Below are positions 41,961 through 51,046 of a stretch of 64,000 bases of DNA, one piece after another. Below the pieces are notes generated by a model. The model ran no database searches and was not told the DNA's origin. It was given only the letters and a program-made list of their open reading frames with translations. The stretch is from assembly GCF_020731285.1 (NCBI RefSeq), contig NZ_JAJFOW010000009.1, positions 124,001 through 188,000 on the forward strand, given 5' to 3'. The position numbers and the translations under genes were made by a program. The stretch is from Cohnella baijiui (GTDB lineage: Bacteria; Bacillota; Bacilli; Paenibacillales; Paenibacillaceae). The stretch's first letter is position 1, and every line of letters begins with the position of its first letter.

Positions 41961-42605
41961 ATGAAAAGATCCATTGTGTTGGCCTGTTGCGTAGCGGTCG
42001 TCGCAGGGGCAGTCGTCTTTGCCGGAGAGCGGGCGAAGAGCCCGGGTACGGCTTCCCCGGAGCCTTATGTGGAATCCCAGGTGATCGAGACGCCGTCCGG
42101 CTTCCGCGTTCATATTCGCAACCCCAAACGCCTAGATGAAGTCGTGAATTACGCCAAGTATATCGTGGAGGGGAAAATTGTCGCGGCGGAGGACTTGGCG
42201 GAACCAATTTCGCTGCAGGAAGGCACGCCGGAGCGAGCCATATCCGAACAATCCGGCATGGGTGCGGTCCAGACGCGCCACGGGACCAACTATACCATTC
42301 AAGTATTGGATTCGATCAAAGGGCAGCTGCAGGATCAAAAGATTACGATGTACCTGACGGATGACGATCAGAGCTACCGTCCCAAGCTGAGTGTAGGAGA
42401 GCAATACATTTTCCTCTTGGACTGGAACGATGCGATCGGCCGATACGTCGACTTCCACCCCTATGCCAGCTACTTCAAGGTCGACGCCTCCAACAAGGTG
42501 AAGACGATCTACAAAAGCACGACGGACTTTTCCGAGCTGGACAATCAATCCTTCGACAAAGTGAGACAGAAAATCAAGGACATCGTCCAGCAGGGCAATG
42601 GGTAA
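41961..42605 (+). CDS. Secreted protein of unknown function, protease partner candidate
   Basis: This 214-residue protein has a signal-like N terminus (MKRSIVLACCVAVVAGAVVFAG) after GGGAGGGA. The body shows YAKYIVEGKIVAAED, TNYTIQVLDSIKGQL and LSVGEQYIFLLDWNDAIGRYV, which suggest a small beta-rich fold. I do not recognise a named family. It is co-transcribed with the matrixin gene and closed by a terminator, so it could be an inhibitor, a chaperone or a substrate. Confidence 0.8.
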   Translation: MKRSIVLACCVAVVAGAVVFAGERAKSPGTASPEPYVESQVIETPSGFRVHIRNPKRLDEVVNYAKYIVEGKIVAAEDLAEPISLQEGTPERAISEQSGMGAVQTRHGTNYTIQVLDSIKGQLQDQKITMYLTDDDQSYRPKLSVGEQYIFLLDWNDAIGRYVDFHPYASYFKVDASNKVKTIYKSTTDFSELDNQSFDKVRQKIKDIVQQGNG

Positions 42606-42655
42606 ATTCTCCTCTCCTGCAATCCAAACGGGTGGGTGCTATTCTAAATAACAAG

Positions 42656-42683
42656 CAAAGCCGCGGACGCCGCGGCTTTGTCC
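42656..42683 (+). terminator. Terminator of the protease operon
   Basis: CAAAGCCGCGG (42656-42666) pairs with CCGCGGCTTTG (42670-42680) around three bases. The T run after it is short. Confidence 0.75.
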
Positions 42684-42801
42684 TGTTTCGGCACGCGCAG
42701 CAAGGGGAAGACGTCCCCTGCCATCTATTGACAAGAACCGTCGCTCTCCCTATGGTTGGATTTAGAGAGCCATTGCCCACTATGCGACAAGGAGACTTTT
42801 C

Positions 42802-43956
42802 ATGACCAACGAACTGACCTTCTCCTCCCTTCCTTCCCCCGAGTCCCTCTCGGATGCAGCGTCCATGCAGCATATCTGCGAAGCGGTACGGTTTCCGGCA
42901 GACGTGACGGCCGCATTAGCCGAAGGGGCCGGGCGGATCGCCGCCGACCTTGCGCTTGCCAATTCGGCGCAGCGCTACCTGAGCGAACTGTTCGCGGGAG
43001 GAAGCAGCCGCCCTGCGGAAGAAGTCAACGAGGAGCTGCTGAATAGCGGCCCTGACGGCGCGATGCTGGCCGCGGTCGTCTATGCGGGGGCGATTCCGCA
43101 GCTGTGGGCGCGATACCGGCAGCGCGGCATCCCGGCCGAGGTGCTGATCGATACGGTCCAGGATCTCCCGCTGTGGATGGAGACGCACCGCAAACGCCAC
43201 GGACGCTGGGGGCTCAGCGAGTTGGGCTGGCTGTATTCGCATCTGAGCGGCGAGCTGTATCGGTTGGGACGGCTGCAATTCCACTTGATTCCGAACCCGT
43301 TTGCCGTGAAGGTATTCCAACATCGGGAGAGCGGGGAGACCGTCATGCTCGCGGATGCCGGCATCCGCTTCCGGGCCGACGGGCAGGTCGACGGCACGAA
43401 CGGCGTCTCCGATCCCGAAGGCGGTTGGACCTCGGCGTACGCGTTCGACGGTCGGCGCCATGAAGGGAATCCGATCTCGCGGCTAGGCGCCGCCAGCCGG
43501 ACGCCCCTTGGGCTTGATGCGGCCGAATGGAATTTGGTCTTGCAGCAGGACGACACCGTGCTTAACGTGCACATCCCCGAAGGCGGACGCATGACGCCCG
43601 AGGCGTGCCGCGACTCGTATGTCCGCGCTGCCCGCTTCTTCGCCGGGCACTACCCGGAGCGGCCGTTCGGCGCGTTCGTCTGCGAGTCCTGGCTGCTCGC
43701 GCCGCAGTTTCGATCGCTGCTCCCGGAAGACGCGAACATCGTCCGCTTCCAGCGCGATTATCATCTCGTCCCGGTGCTGGCCAACGAGGGGCAGACGCTC
43801 GAGCGCGTCTTCGGCTTCGGCACGAAGCCCGCCGACCTCCCCGGCCTCCAGCCGCAATCTTCGCTGCAGCGCGCGGTTTACGACCATTTAGCGCACGGCG
43901 GGCACATTCACAACGCCGGCGGCATCCTGCTGAAGCGCGAAGTCGCGACGGACTAG
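42802..43956 (+). CDS. Acyltransferase-domain protein (DUF5596-like)
   Basis: The 384-residue protein starts at ATG after AAGGAGAC. The N-terminal part is helical. The centre has LSELGWLYSHLSGELYRLGRLQF and LNVHIPEGGRMTPEACRDSY, and the end FVCESWLLAPQF and RVFGFGTKPADLPGLQPQSSL. These words fit Firmicute proteins annotated as GNAT-like acyltransferases with an added helical domain. The acceptor is unknown. Confidence in the family is moderate and in the gene high. Confidence 0.75.
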   Translation: MTNELTFSSLPSPESLSDAASMQHICEAVRFPADVTAALAEGAGRIAADLALANSAQRYLSELFAGGSSRPAEEVNEELLNSGPDGAMLAAVVYAGAIPQLWARYRQRGIPAEVLIDTVQDLPLWMETHRKRHGRWGLSELGWLYSHLSGELYRLGRLQFHLIPNPFAVKVFQHRESGETVMLADAGIRFRADGQVDGTNGVSDPEGGWTSAYAFDGRRHEGNPISRLGAASRTPLGLDAAEWNLVLQQDDTVLNVHIPEGGRMTPEACRDSYVRAARFFAGHYPERPFGAFVCESWLLAPQFRSLLPEDANIVRFQRDYHLVPVLANEGQTLERVFGFGTKPADLPGLQPQSSLQRAVYDHLAHGGHIHNAGGILLKREVATD

Positions 43957-44070
43957 CCGACTTCGGCTTCCCGAATGGAAACCAAAAGCTCAGGGGAGCG
44001 ATTTGGGAGAGGCGTCTGTTAGCATAAACCGAATAAAACGCCGCCGGGCAACCGGCAAGGGGGATTCGGA

Positions 44071-44898
44071 TTGGAAGCCGCAGAAGGAACGTTTCGGGGA
44101 CATCAAGGGATCGAGTTGTTTTACAGGCGTCTCCCGGCAGCCCGCTTGCCGGCCAAAGGAGCGGTCATTGCCGTTCACGGGCACGGCGATCATAGCGAAG
44201 GCTTGCAGAATCTGTGCGGCATGCTGACGGAAGGCGGCTATCACGTCTATGCATTCGACCTGAGAGGGCACGGCCGAAGTCCGGGAACGAGAGGCGCGAT
44301 CCGCGATTGGCAGGAATATCGAGGGGATCTGCATGCGTTCCGAACGATGGTCGCCGCCGAGACCGGGTGGCTGCCCTTGTACGTGGCCGGGCACAGCCTG
44401 GGGGGCGTCATCTGCACGGACTACGCGTTATCCCATGGCGACGGGCTATCCGGGCTGATGCTGATTGCTCCCGCCCTCTCCTACGAGGCTACGTTTTGGG
44501 AAAAGTGTCTGATTACCGGCTTAGGAAAGCTCCGTCCGCATCTGACGATCCAAAAGCAAGGGAGCGCCGAGGCGCTGACCCGGATCCCCGAAGTCCGCGC
44601 GCGGCTGGTCTCCGATCCTTGGCGGCACCATACGGTCACGCCGGGCCTGGGTCTCGGTCTCCTGAAGGCGACCGGACGAGTCGCCAGACAGGCGCATACG
44701 CTGCGGGTGCCCCTGCTGCTGCAGTACGGCCTGGACGATGCGATCACGCCGCCTGCCAAGCTGCGGACGTTCTTCGACGCCGTCGGCACGGCGGACAAGA
44801 AAAAGAGCGAGTACCCCGGGATGCTTCATCGTCCCTTTGAAGACGAAGGTTGGGAGACATTCGGCGCGGATCTGCTGGGGTGGCTGGATCGGCGCTAG
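44071..44898 (+). CDS. Alpha/beta hydrolase (monoacylglycerol lipase-like)
   Basis: The 275-residue protein has VIAVHGHGDHSEGLQNL (oxyanion region), YAFDLRGHGRSPGTRG and the nucleophile elbow VAGHSLGGV (Ser near residue 111). The acid lies in GLDDAITPP and the base in YPGMLHRPFEDEG. This is the monoacylglycerol lipase/lysophospholipase pattern. It starts at TTG 44071 after AAGGGGG. No signal peptide is visible, so it acts in the cytosol or on the inner membrane face. Confidence 0.9.
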   Translation: MEAAEGTFRGHQGIELFYRRLPAARLPAKGAVIAVHGHGDHSEGLQNLCGMLTEGGYHVYAFDLRGHGRSPGTRGAIRDWQEYRGDLHAFRTMVAAETGWLPLYVAGHSLGGVICTDYALSHGDGLSGLMLIAPALSYEATFWEKCLITGLGKLRPHLTIQKQGSAEALTRIPEVRARLVSDPWRHHTVTPGLGLGLLKATGRVARQAHTLRVPLLLQYGLDDAITPPAKLRTFFDAVGTADKKKSEYPGMLHRPFEDEGWETFGADLLGWLDRR

Positions 44899-45013
44899 CG
44901 GGTTCGCAGGACAATTAGACTACTAAAGTCTGATAGGAGTTTTAACAAACTCGATTTATTAAATAATCCTACTGACACTACTATTATAATTTTTCTTTTT
45001 TAAGGTGATATAA

Positions 45014-45115
45014 ATGTTTTCTGCTCAAACGATGTGGATGCAAGTCTTATATGGACTTTTAATACTACTTATATTAGGAATTATCCTTTTCAAATGGAAT
45101 AAAAAGAAACATTAG
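45014..45115 (+). CDS. 33-residue single-pass membrane peptide
   Basis: ATG 45014 follows TAAGGTGATATAA and opens a 33-codon frame ending at TAG 45113-45115. The peptide has a short amphipathic start (MFSAQTMWMQ), one helix (VLYGLLILLILGIILF) and a basic tail (KWNKKKH). The DNA from 44930 to 45115 is far more A+T-rich than its neighbours, and a TATAAT lies just upstream. It may be a regulatory membrane peptide or a small toxin-like protein; no family is recognised. Confidence 0.6.
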   Translation: MFSAQTMWMQVLYGLLILLILGIILFKWNKKKH

Positions 45116-45163
45116 GCGCAGAAATTCAAGCCTTGATAAGGGCAACATCCGGGAGGTGATCTT

Positions 45164-45397
45164 ATCGGCAACATCGACAAGCGCAACCGTCTGGACGAAG
45201 AGGTCTTCGACTACACCGTGAACAAGGACAACAAAGTGTTCATCACCTGGCACGGCAAACAGGTCAAGATCCTGGCGGGCAAGGAAAGCGAACGATTTCT
45301 TAGTCGGATCGCGGGCAAGGAGCATAAGGAAGCCCAGCTCATCATGGCCAAGATCACCGGCAACTTCAAGCGCGGCAACGAGAAAGACAACAAGTAA
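45164..45397 (+). CDS. Conserved-looking 77-residue protein with ATC start
   Basis: The frame GNIDKRNRLDEEVFDYTVNK and onward (FITWHGKQVKILAGKESERF, LSRIAGKEHKEAQLIMAKI) is clearly protein-like and ends at TAA 45395-45397. Between the upstream in-frame stop and the protein there is no ATG, GTG or TTG. A strong GGGAGGTGAT lies seven bases before ATC 45164-45166, so ATC is the likely initiator. The protein is small, charged and soluble with no known function. Confidence 0.75.
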   Translation: MGNIDKRNRLDEEVFDYTVNKDNKVFITWHGKQVKILAGKESERFLSRIAGKEHKEAQLIMAKITGNFKRGNEKDNK

Positions 45398-45414
45398 ACG
45401 CTGACAGATTCCGA

Positions 45415-45444
45415 TTGACGGTCTCTATTCGAGCGTGATATAGT
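45415..45444 (+). promoter_or_regulatory. Promoter of the leader peptide and ABC exporter operon
   Basis: TTGACG (45415-45420) and TATAGT (45439-45444) are 18 bases apart, each one base from consensus. Transcription would begin about 45451, 33 bases before the leader ORF. Confidence 0.8.
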
Positions 45445-45483
45445 TTCCCTATTCCCATGAACTTACAAAAGGAGGTCGCCAAG

Positions 45484-45567
45484 ATGGCAAGCCAGATCAC
45501 TCCAGCTGCATCCTACAACTTCATAGGCTTGTTTCCATCGGCTGACCCTGCCGTGCGTATGCGGTAA
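45484..45567 (+). CDS. 27-residue leader peptide for drug-induced attenuation
   Basis: ATG 45484 follows AAAGGAGG at good spacing; the frame ends at TAA 45565. The peptide (MASQITPAASYNFIGLFPSA, then DPAVRMR) ends in Arg-Met-Arg, an instance of the +X+ motif known to stall macrolide-bound ribosomes. A terminator follows 25 bases after the stop codon and multidrug exporter genes lie beyond it. The arrangement matches ribosome-mediated attenuation as described for bmrB-bmrCD in Bacillus subtilis. The inducer is inferred. Confidence 0.75.
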   Translation: MASQITPAASYNFIGLFPSADPAVRMR

Positions 45568-45619
45568 GTTTCCCATTTTTTGCATACCTCGCTCCAGGCG
45601 GTTGCGCCTGGAGTTTTTT
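45557..45619 (+). terminator. Attenuator: leader helix plus intrinsic terminator
   Basis: The terminator has a 9-bp stem CTCCAGGCG/CGCCTGGAG (45592-45600, 45605-45613) with GTTG loop and six T. Just before it GCATAC (45582-45587) can pair with GTATGC (45557-45562), which lies inside the last leader codons. A ribosome halted there would free GCATAC and could change folding. Confidence 0.8.
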
Positions 45620-45711
45620 ATTGCTCCCTCCAGCGCTCCCGTCTGATGCAGCCTCGGTCCCCGCGGTCATGCCGGCCCAGATTGGCTATTCTCAGAAAGG
45701 GGCATCTCTTT

Positions 45712-47466
45712 ATGCCGCACCAACCGCAACCATCCAAACGCTCCATGACCTGGCTGCTGCAGTATCTTCGCCCGGTCAAGTGGCGCATGCTCGCCCTCAT
45801 CCTGATGCTGCTCGTCACCACGGGGCTTCAGCTCCTGAATCCGCAGATCGTTCAGCGGTTCATCGACCGCGCGACCGGCTCGGGCGCCCTCTCCAGCCTG
45901 CTCTCGCTGGCAGGGCTGTATCTGGTCATCGCGGTGCTGAACCAGCTGTTCACGGTCGCGGTGGACTACTTGGGGAACGACGTCGCCTGGCGCGCGACCA
46001 ATCGGATCCGGTCCCACCTGCTGCGGCACACGCTGCGGCTCGATATGCGGTTCCACAACGTCAAATCGCCCGGCGAAATGATCGAGCGGATCGACGGCGA
46101 CGTGACGCATATGTCGAACTTCTTCGCGATGTTCATCGCCAAAATCGTGGGCAGCTTCGTGATGCTGGGCGGCATCCTCGGCTACATGTTCGTCTACAAC
46201 TGGCCGATCGCCCTCACGATGACGGTCTTCACCGGCCTGTCCATCTGCGTCATGTTCTCCATCCGCGACATGGGCGTGAAGGCTTCCCAGGCGGAGCGCC
46301 AGGCGAACGCCGCCCTCTACGGACTCATCGAAGAGCGGATTGCAGGCATCGAGGACGTGCAGGCGAACGGCGGCGTGCCGCGCCTGCTCAACCGGTTCCA
46401 TCGCGCGATGCGCTCGGTGTTTCTCGCCGGGCGGCGGGCGTGGATGCTGCGCGTCATGCCTTGGAACATCACGGTCGTCATGTTCACGATCGCCGTCACC
46501 GTCGTGCTCGTGCTCAGCATTCGCATGTACCTGCAGGAGCAAATCACGCTCGGGATGCTGTTCCTCTTCTTCCAGTACACGCAAATGCTGAACGAACCGA
46601 TCGAGCAGCTCGGCGATCAGATGCAGGAATTCCAGAAGGCGAAGTCCGGCCTGCGCCGCTCTCAGGAGCTGCTCACGCTCCGCAGCGAGATCGCGGATGG
46701 CGAGCGGGACGATCTTCCCGCCGGTCCGCTGTCCGTGTCCTTTGAGCAGGTGAACTTTGGCTACAACGAGGACCAGCGCGTCCTGCACGACGTGACCTTC
46801 GAGCTGAAGCCGGGCGAGCGCCTCGGGCTCATCGGGCGTACCGGCAGCGGCAAGTCCAGCATCAGCCGACTTCTGCTCCGCCTGTACAATCTGGACACCG
46901 GCACGATTCGCGTCGGCGGCGTCGACATCCGCTCCTTGCGCCTCGAGGCGCTGTACCGACGGGTCGGCATGGTCACACAGGACGTGCAGCTGTTCGACGG
47001 GACGCTCCGCGACAACCTGACGCTGTTCAACCCCGACCTGTCCGACGCGGAGATCCTCGCGACGACCGAGCGGCTCGGGCTCCGTACCTGGATCGACGCG
47101 ATGCCGGGCGGCCTGGACGCCAAGCTGGCGTCCGGCGGCTCGTCGCTGTCCGCCGGGGAGGCGCAGCTGTTCGCGCTGACGCGGGTGTTCCTGACCCAGC
47201 CTAGCCTGGTCATTCTGGATGAGCCGTCCTCGCGTCTCGACGCCGCTACGGAAGCCACGCTGCAGTCGGCCGTGAATCAGCTGCTGGAGCGCTGCACGGG
47301 CATCGTGATCGCCCACCGGCTGTCTACGCTGGACCAGGTCGACAAGATCATGGTGCTGCGCCAAGGGCGCATCGTCGAATTCGGAGACCGGGCCGCGCTG
47401 GCCCGGGACGAGAACTCGGCCTATGCCCGTCTGCTCCGTACGAACCGACAGGAGGAATTGGCATGA
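45712..47466 (+). CDS. Heterodimeric ABC exporter subunit 1 (catalytic Walker B, degenerate signature)
   Basis: The 584-residue half-transporter has six helices ([16 protein letters not shown] onward) and one ABC domain. It has Walker [10 protein letters not shown] near residue 376 and Walker [10 protein letters not shown] with intact Glu near 505. The signature is altered to LSAGEAQ near 479. Start ATG 45712 follows AAAGGGG; the longer open frame would run into the attenuator. With the next gene, which it overlaps by four bases, it should form a BmrCD/LmrCD-like multidrug exporter. Confidence 0.9.
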   Translation: MPHQPQPSKRSMTWLLQYLRPVKWRMLALILMLLVTTGLQLLNPQIVQRFIDRATGSGALSSLLSLAGLYLVIAVLNQLFTVAVDYLGNDVAWRATNRIRSHLLRHTLRLDMRFHNVKSPGEMIERIDGDVTHMSNFFAMFIAKIVGSFVMLGGILGYMFVYNWPIALTMTVFTGLSICVMFSIRDMGVKASQAERQANAALYGLIEERIAGIEDVQANGGVPRLLNRFHRAMRSVFLAGRRAWMLRVMPWNITVVMFTIAVTVVLVLSIRMYLQEQITLGMLFLFFQYTQMLNEPIEQLGDQMQEFQKAKSGLRRSQELLTLRSEIADGERDDLPAGPLSVSFEQVNFGYNEDQRVLHDVTFELKPGERLGLIGRTGSGKSSISRLLLRLYNLDTGTIRVGGVDIRSLRLEALYRRVGMVTQDVQLFDGTLRDNLTLFNPDLSDAEILATTERLGLRTWIDAMPGGLDAKLASGGSSLSAGEAQLFALTRVFLTQPSLVILDEPSSRLDAATEATLQSAVNQLLERCTGIVIAHRLSTLDQVDKIMVLRQGRIVEFGDRAALARDENSAYARLLRTNRQEELA

Positions 47467-49259
47467 CGGTCACGCGTTTTATGGGGCGATTGTTCCGCTA
47501 CAATCCCTTCTTATATCTTATCAACGGCTTGCTGTGGGGGCTGTTCCACTCGCTGCCGGTCGGCATCGGCCTCGGCATGAAGTGGTTTTTCGACCGGACG
47601 ACGAGCGGCTCCCACGACTATCTCTGGCTCACGTTGCCGCTCATCGTCGTGGCGCTGGTCCGCTTTGCCCGCGTCGGCGTGTTCTTCCTCGCTTTCTATG
47701 AATGGGTGACGTACATCTATCACCTTCAGGCGATCCTTCGCCGCAACATGCTGGCCGGAATCATGCGCTGGCCGGGCCGCAACCTGCCGGCTTCGCCGGG
47801 GGAAGCGATGACCCGGTTCCGCGAGGATGTGGACGAGGTCGTCGAATATGTGGAGTCCTGGGTGGACTTCTGGGGCCGGCTGATCTATGCCTCGGTCTGT
47901 ATCGTGATCATGGCGAGCATCAACTGGCAGATCACGATCGTCGCCATTCTCCCGCTCGTCGTGGTCACGCTGTTCAACAATCTGTCCGGCAATCGCGCGA
48001 GACGTTATGCCCAGCTGAATCGGGAATCCACCGGCCGCATCACCGGCTTTATCGCGGAGACGTTCGGCGCCGTTCAGGCCGTTAAGCTCGGGCAGGCGGA
48101 GAACCACGTGATGAACCGGTTCGAGGAACTGAACGAGAGCCGGCGGAAGGCGGCGCTGCGCGATAGCCTGTTCAAGCAGTGGATGCGTTCGCTCAACCAG
48201 CACGTGCTCAGCATCTGCACCGGCGTCATCCTGCTGATGTGCGCCGCGGAGATGCAGGCCGGCCGCTTCACCGTCGGAGACATCGCCCTGTTCACCTCGT
48301 ACCTCGGCACCTTTACGTTCAGCGTCTCGCTGTTCGGCTACATGGTATTCCAGCACAAGCGGCTGCGGGTCGCGATCGGGCGGATGCGCGTCCTGTTCCG
48401 CCCGGGCGAGGAGGACCGCGTCGTCGAGCACAGCCCGATCCATCTGTACGGCGACCCGCCGCCCGCGGAGGAGCCTAAGACGGATGAAAAGGATCGTCTG
48501 CAAAGCCTGGAAGTCGAGGGTCTCTCCTATACGTATCCGGGCTCGGACAACGGCATCCGGGACATCGGCTTCCGCCTGGAGCGCGGCAAGTTCCTCGTCG
48601 TCACCGGGCGAATCGGTGCGGGCAAGTCGACGCTCGTGCGCACCCTCCTCGGTCTCCTGCCGAAGTCGAACGGCTCGCTTCGCTGGAATGGCCGGCCGGT
48701 GGAAGACCCGGCCGCCTATCTGAAACCGCCGAGGACGGCCTACACGCCACAGGTGCCGAGGCTGTTCAGCGACACGCTCCGGGACAACATCACGCAGGGC
48801 GCAACGGTGTCGCCCGAAGCGCTCGAGCACGTCATCCGGCTGTCCGTGATGGAGCAGGACCTCGAGATGCTCGAGCACGGGCTGGAGACGCCCGTCGGAC
48901 CGCGCGGCGTCATGCTTTCCGGCGGCCAGATCCAGCGCGCCGCCACGGCGCGGATGCTCATGACGCAGTCCGACCTCCTGATCTTCGACGACCTGTCGAG
49001 CGCGCTCGACGTCGAGACGGAGAAGGTGCTGTGGGAGCGGCTCTTCGCGGAGCGCGACGTGACCTGCATCGCGGTCTCCCATCGCCGGGCCGCGCTCGCG
49101 CGCGCGGATCATATCCTCGTGCTGAAGGACGGCCGGATTGAAGCTTCGGGCACGCTCGCCGAGCTGCTCGCGACGAGCCCGGAGATGCAGCTGCTGTGGC
49201 AGGGCGAGGAAAAGGCCGCCGAGGAGCCGCACGAGGAAGAAGCCGAGCAGCCCGTTTGA
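47463..49259 (+). CDS. Heterodimeric ABC exporter subunit 2 (canonical signature, Asp in place of catalytic Glu)
   Basis: The 598-residue half-transporter has six helices and one ABC domain. Walker A is GRIGAGKST (about 381), the signature canonical [10 protein letters not shown] (about 485). Walker B is LLIFDDLSS, where the catalytic Glu is replaced by Asp. Paired with subunit 1, one composite ATP site is complete and the other is degenerate, the known asymmetry of heterodimeric exporters. An acidic tail ([15 protein letters not shown]) ends the protein. Confidence 0.9.
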   Translation: MTVTRFMGRLFRYNPFLYLINGLLWGLFHSLPVGIGLGMKWFFDRTTSGSHDYLWLTLPLIVVALVRFARVGVFFLAFYEWVTYIYHLQAILRRNMLAGIMRWPGRNLPASPGEAMTRFREDVDEVVEYVESWVDFWGRLIYASVCIVIMASINWQITIVAILPLVVVTLFNNLSGNRARRYAQLNRESTGRITGFIAETFGAVQAVKLGQAENHVMNRFEELNESRRKAALRDSLFKQWMRSLNQHVLSICTGVILLMCAAEMQAGRFTVGDIALFTSYLGTFTFSVSLFGYMVFQHKRLRVAIGRMRVLFRPGEEDRVVEHSPIHLYGDPPPAEEPKTDEKDRLQSLEVEGLSYTYPGSDNGIRDIGFRLERGKFLVVTGRIGAGKSTLVRTLLGLLPKSNGSLRWNGRPVEDPAAYLKPPRTAYTPQVPRLFSDTLRDNITQGATVSPEALEHVIRLSVMEQDLEMLEHGLETPVGPRGVMLSGGQIQRAATARMLMTQSDLLIFDDLSSALDVETEKVLWERLFAERDVTCIAVSHRRAALARADHILVLKDGRIEASGTLAELLATSPEMQLLWQGEEKAAEEPHEEEAEQPV

Positions 49260-49275
49260 GGCGTTTGATCGCGGC

Positions 49276-49316
49276 AAAGGCTGTCCCCGTCTTCGAGAGA
49301 CGGAGGGCGGCCTTTT
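49276..49316. terminator. Terminator between exporter and TetR genes
   Basis: AAAGGCTGTCCCCGTCT and the complementary AGACGGAGGGCGGCCTTT form a long stem with two mismatches; TTTT follows on the plus strand and AAA precedes. Confidence 0.8.
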
Positions 49317-49317
49317 A

Positions 49318-49899
49318 TTATTCGCGCAGCAGCGTATCGAGCAATCGGTTCGCGTATTGCAGCCGATCCTCCGGAGACTCCCGTCCCCCCATAAAGTTCA
49401 GCTGGAACGCATGCTGAAAACAACTTCCCAGCAGCAAGTCGGCAACGGCTCTCGGATCCATGCCTTCCGGCACTCTGCCAAGCTGCTTTTCTTTCGACAA
49501 GTATCTTTCCAACCCCTCGTTGGCACGGTGAGGACCTTCATTGCGCGCAGCAAAGCCTTCCCGGTGACGAAGCAAAATACCCGGCTCCGAGAAAACGGAA
49601 CAGATCAAAGACATGGAGTTCGAAAAATCCTCCAGCGCCGCAAGCGCCACGTGCACCAGATTCCCCCGCACGGTCTCTTTGCCGTCGAGGCTCTGCAGCC
49701 GGCCCATCGTCTTCATCAACTGCTGCAGCTGTCCGCGCAACACATGGAGAAAGAGATCTTCCTTGCTCTTAAAATGATTGTACAACGACCCTTCGGAACA
49801 GCCCGCCGCCCGTGCGATTTCTTTTGTCGTCGTTTTGGCCAGCCCGTTCGTCAGCAGCACTTGTTCGGCGGCTTCCGCGATTTTGCTTTTTAAATCCAA
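49318..49899 (-). CDS. TetR-family transcriptional regulator
   Basis: The 193-residue protein has the N-terminal HTH KIAEAAEQVLLTNGLAKTTTKEIARAAGCSEGSLYNHFKSKEDLF and an all-helical ligand domain. Its promoter (49950-49978) contains a perfect palindrome in the spacer, and a near-identical palindrome lies before the divergent three-gene operon. So autorepression and control of that operon are very likely. Confidence 0.93.
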   Translation of the reverse strand: MDLKSKIAEAAEQVLLTNGLAKTTTKEIARAAGCSEGSLYNHFKSKEDLFLHVLRGQLQQLMKTMGRLQSLDGKETVRGNLVHVALAALEDFSNSMSLICSVFSEPGILLRHREGFAARNEGPHRANEGLERYLSKEKQLGRVPEGMDPRAVADLLLGSCFQHAFQLNFMGGRESPEDRLQYANRLLDTLLRE

Positions 49900-49949
49900 T
49901 TTTGCTCCTCCGCTCTATTGACATGGCAGAAAACGCTCGTTATGCTTTC

Positions 49950-49978
49950 ATTATGAGTGTGCGCTCACTCAAAGTCAA
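49950..49978 (-). promoter_or_regulatory. tetR promoter with operator O1
   Basis: On the minus strand TTGACT (49978-49973) and CATAAT (49955-49950) are 17 bases apart. TGAGTGTGCGCTCACTCA (49954-49971) fills the spacer: TGAGTG/CACTCA arms with a six-base centre. Confidence 0.88.
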
Positions 49979-50054
49979 GGAAGTCCGATGCGAAACAGAC
50001 GCTGATCCGCAACCCTCATTCTGATATGGGGCTTGGTGTCCGCGTCTTCGGATT

Positions 50055-50076
50055 TGAGTGTGCACTCACTCATAAT
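50055..50076 (+). promoter_or_regulatory. Operator O2 overlapping the -10 of the divergent operon
   Basis: TGAGTGTGCACTCACTCA (50055-50072) differs from O1 by one central base. CATAAT (50071-50076) overlaps its end and fits a -10; the -35 is poor. Occupation would block transcription of 50099-51431. Confidence 0.85.
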
Positions 50077-50098
50077 AGACGAGGAAAGAGGGTGCCTC

Positions 50099-50533
50099 AT
50101 GAAATCGCAAAACTACGGCAATCACGTCAGGATGGTGCCGGCCTTTCACTTTGTCCTTGTGCCGTTGGGGTTGATCACGTTGGCCGCGGCGATCGTGCAT
50201 CTATGGCTTGCGGCGCGGAGCTTGGAGTCGATGTTCTTGTCGCTCCTTGTCGTGTCCTTGTCCCTGGTTGCGGTCATGACGATGTTCTTTGCCAGACGAT
50301 TCGCTTGCAAGGTCCAGGACCGCGCGATTCGCGCGGAAGAAAGCCTGCGCCACTACGTCCTGTCCGGCCGGAGACTCGATCCCCGTTTGACGACCGGCCA
50401 AATCATCGCCTTGCGTTTCGCATCCGACGAAGAATTTTTGAGCCTGTGCGACAAGGCGGCCGCAGAGGGTACGACGCCGGACCGCATCAAAGCGTCCATT
50501 CGCGCTTGGAGAGCCGATCATGAGCGGGCGTGA
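50099..50533 (+). CDS. DUF6526-like membrane protein
   Basis: The 144-residue protein starts QNYGNHVRMVPAFHFVL, has two adjacent helices (VPLGLITLAAAIVHLWLA and FLSLLVVSLSLVAVMTMFF), then a soluble helical tail with RHYVLSGRRLDPRLTTGQIIALRFASDEEF. This matches DUF6526, whose role is unknown. ATG 50099 follows AAGAGGGTG. It is the first gene of the TetR-controlled operon. Confidence 0.8.
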   Translation: MKSQNYGNHVRMVPAFHFVLVPLGLITLAAAIVHLWLAARSLESMFLSLLVVSLSLVAVMTMFFARRFACKVQDRAIRAEESLRHYVLSGRRLDPRLTTGQIIALRFASDEEFLSLCDKAAAEGTTPDRIKASIRAWRADHERA

Positions 50534-50563
50534 CGCAACAAACCAACCAAGGGGGCATGGAAT

Positions 50564-51046
50564 ATGAACGAAATGGCCGGAACATTGAAAGGAGCCGCGC
50601 TGAGCATGCTGGCGGCTTACGCGCAGCAATACGTCGATCGCCGTTGGCAGGATGTGTGGGACGCTCATTTGCCGGACATCGAGCGAATGTTTGCCAAAGG
50701 CGGGGATTCGGCGTACGGCTTCTTCTGCCTCAAGCTTTTCCATCCGTTAACGGAGGAGATGGTCGAGGCGGGCTTCCTCTCCGAGCCCGTGCTGCCAGGC
50801 CTTTTTCCGCAATCGGAGGAGCATTGGGGACCTTGGGAGGACCGGGAGAGACGTTTTTGGAGCGTGATCCGCCACGGCGACGGGAGTCCGCTGGGGACGC
50901 TGGTTACGCGCATTTATCACGATCATACCCGTTTGCGCTTGCCGAGACCCCCGCGAATCTCCGCCATCGGGGAAACGGATCCCGTCCGCCTATCTTCGAT
51001 CATTCGCATGGATGCCATAGAGGGGAAGGTTGACGACCATGTCTAA
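50564..51046 (+). CDS. Uncharacterised 160-residue soluble protein
   Basis: Start ATG follows AAGGGGG. The protein is mixed alpha/beta with Trp- and Pro-rich stretches (QQYVDRRWQDVWDAHLPD, SEEHWGPWEDRERRFWSVI, LRLPRPPRISAIGETDPV). No motif I recognise. It overlaps the next gene by eight bases and belongs to the TetR-controlled operon of two membrane proteins around it. Confidence 0.75.
   Translation: MNEMAGTLKGAALSMLAAYAQQYVDRRWQDVWDAHLPDIERMFAKGGDSAYGFFCLKLFHPLTEEMVEAGFLSEPVLPGLFPQSEEHWGPWEDRERRFWSVIRHGDGSPLGTLVTRIYHDHTRLRLPRPPRISAIGETDPVRLSSIIRMDAIEGKVDDHV

Noticed and set aside
45580..45711. Longer N terminus for ABC exporter subunit 1
   Set aside because: It would start inside the attenuator terminator and lacks a ribosome site; ATG 45712 has AAAGGGG at good spacing.
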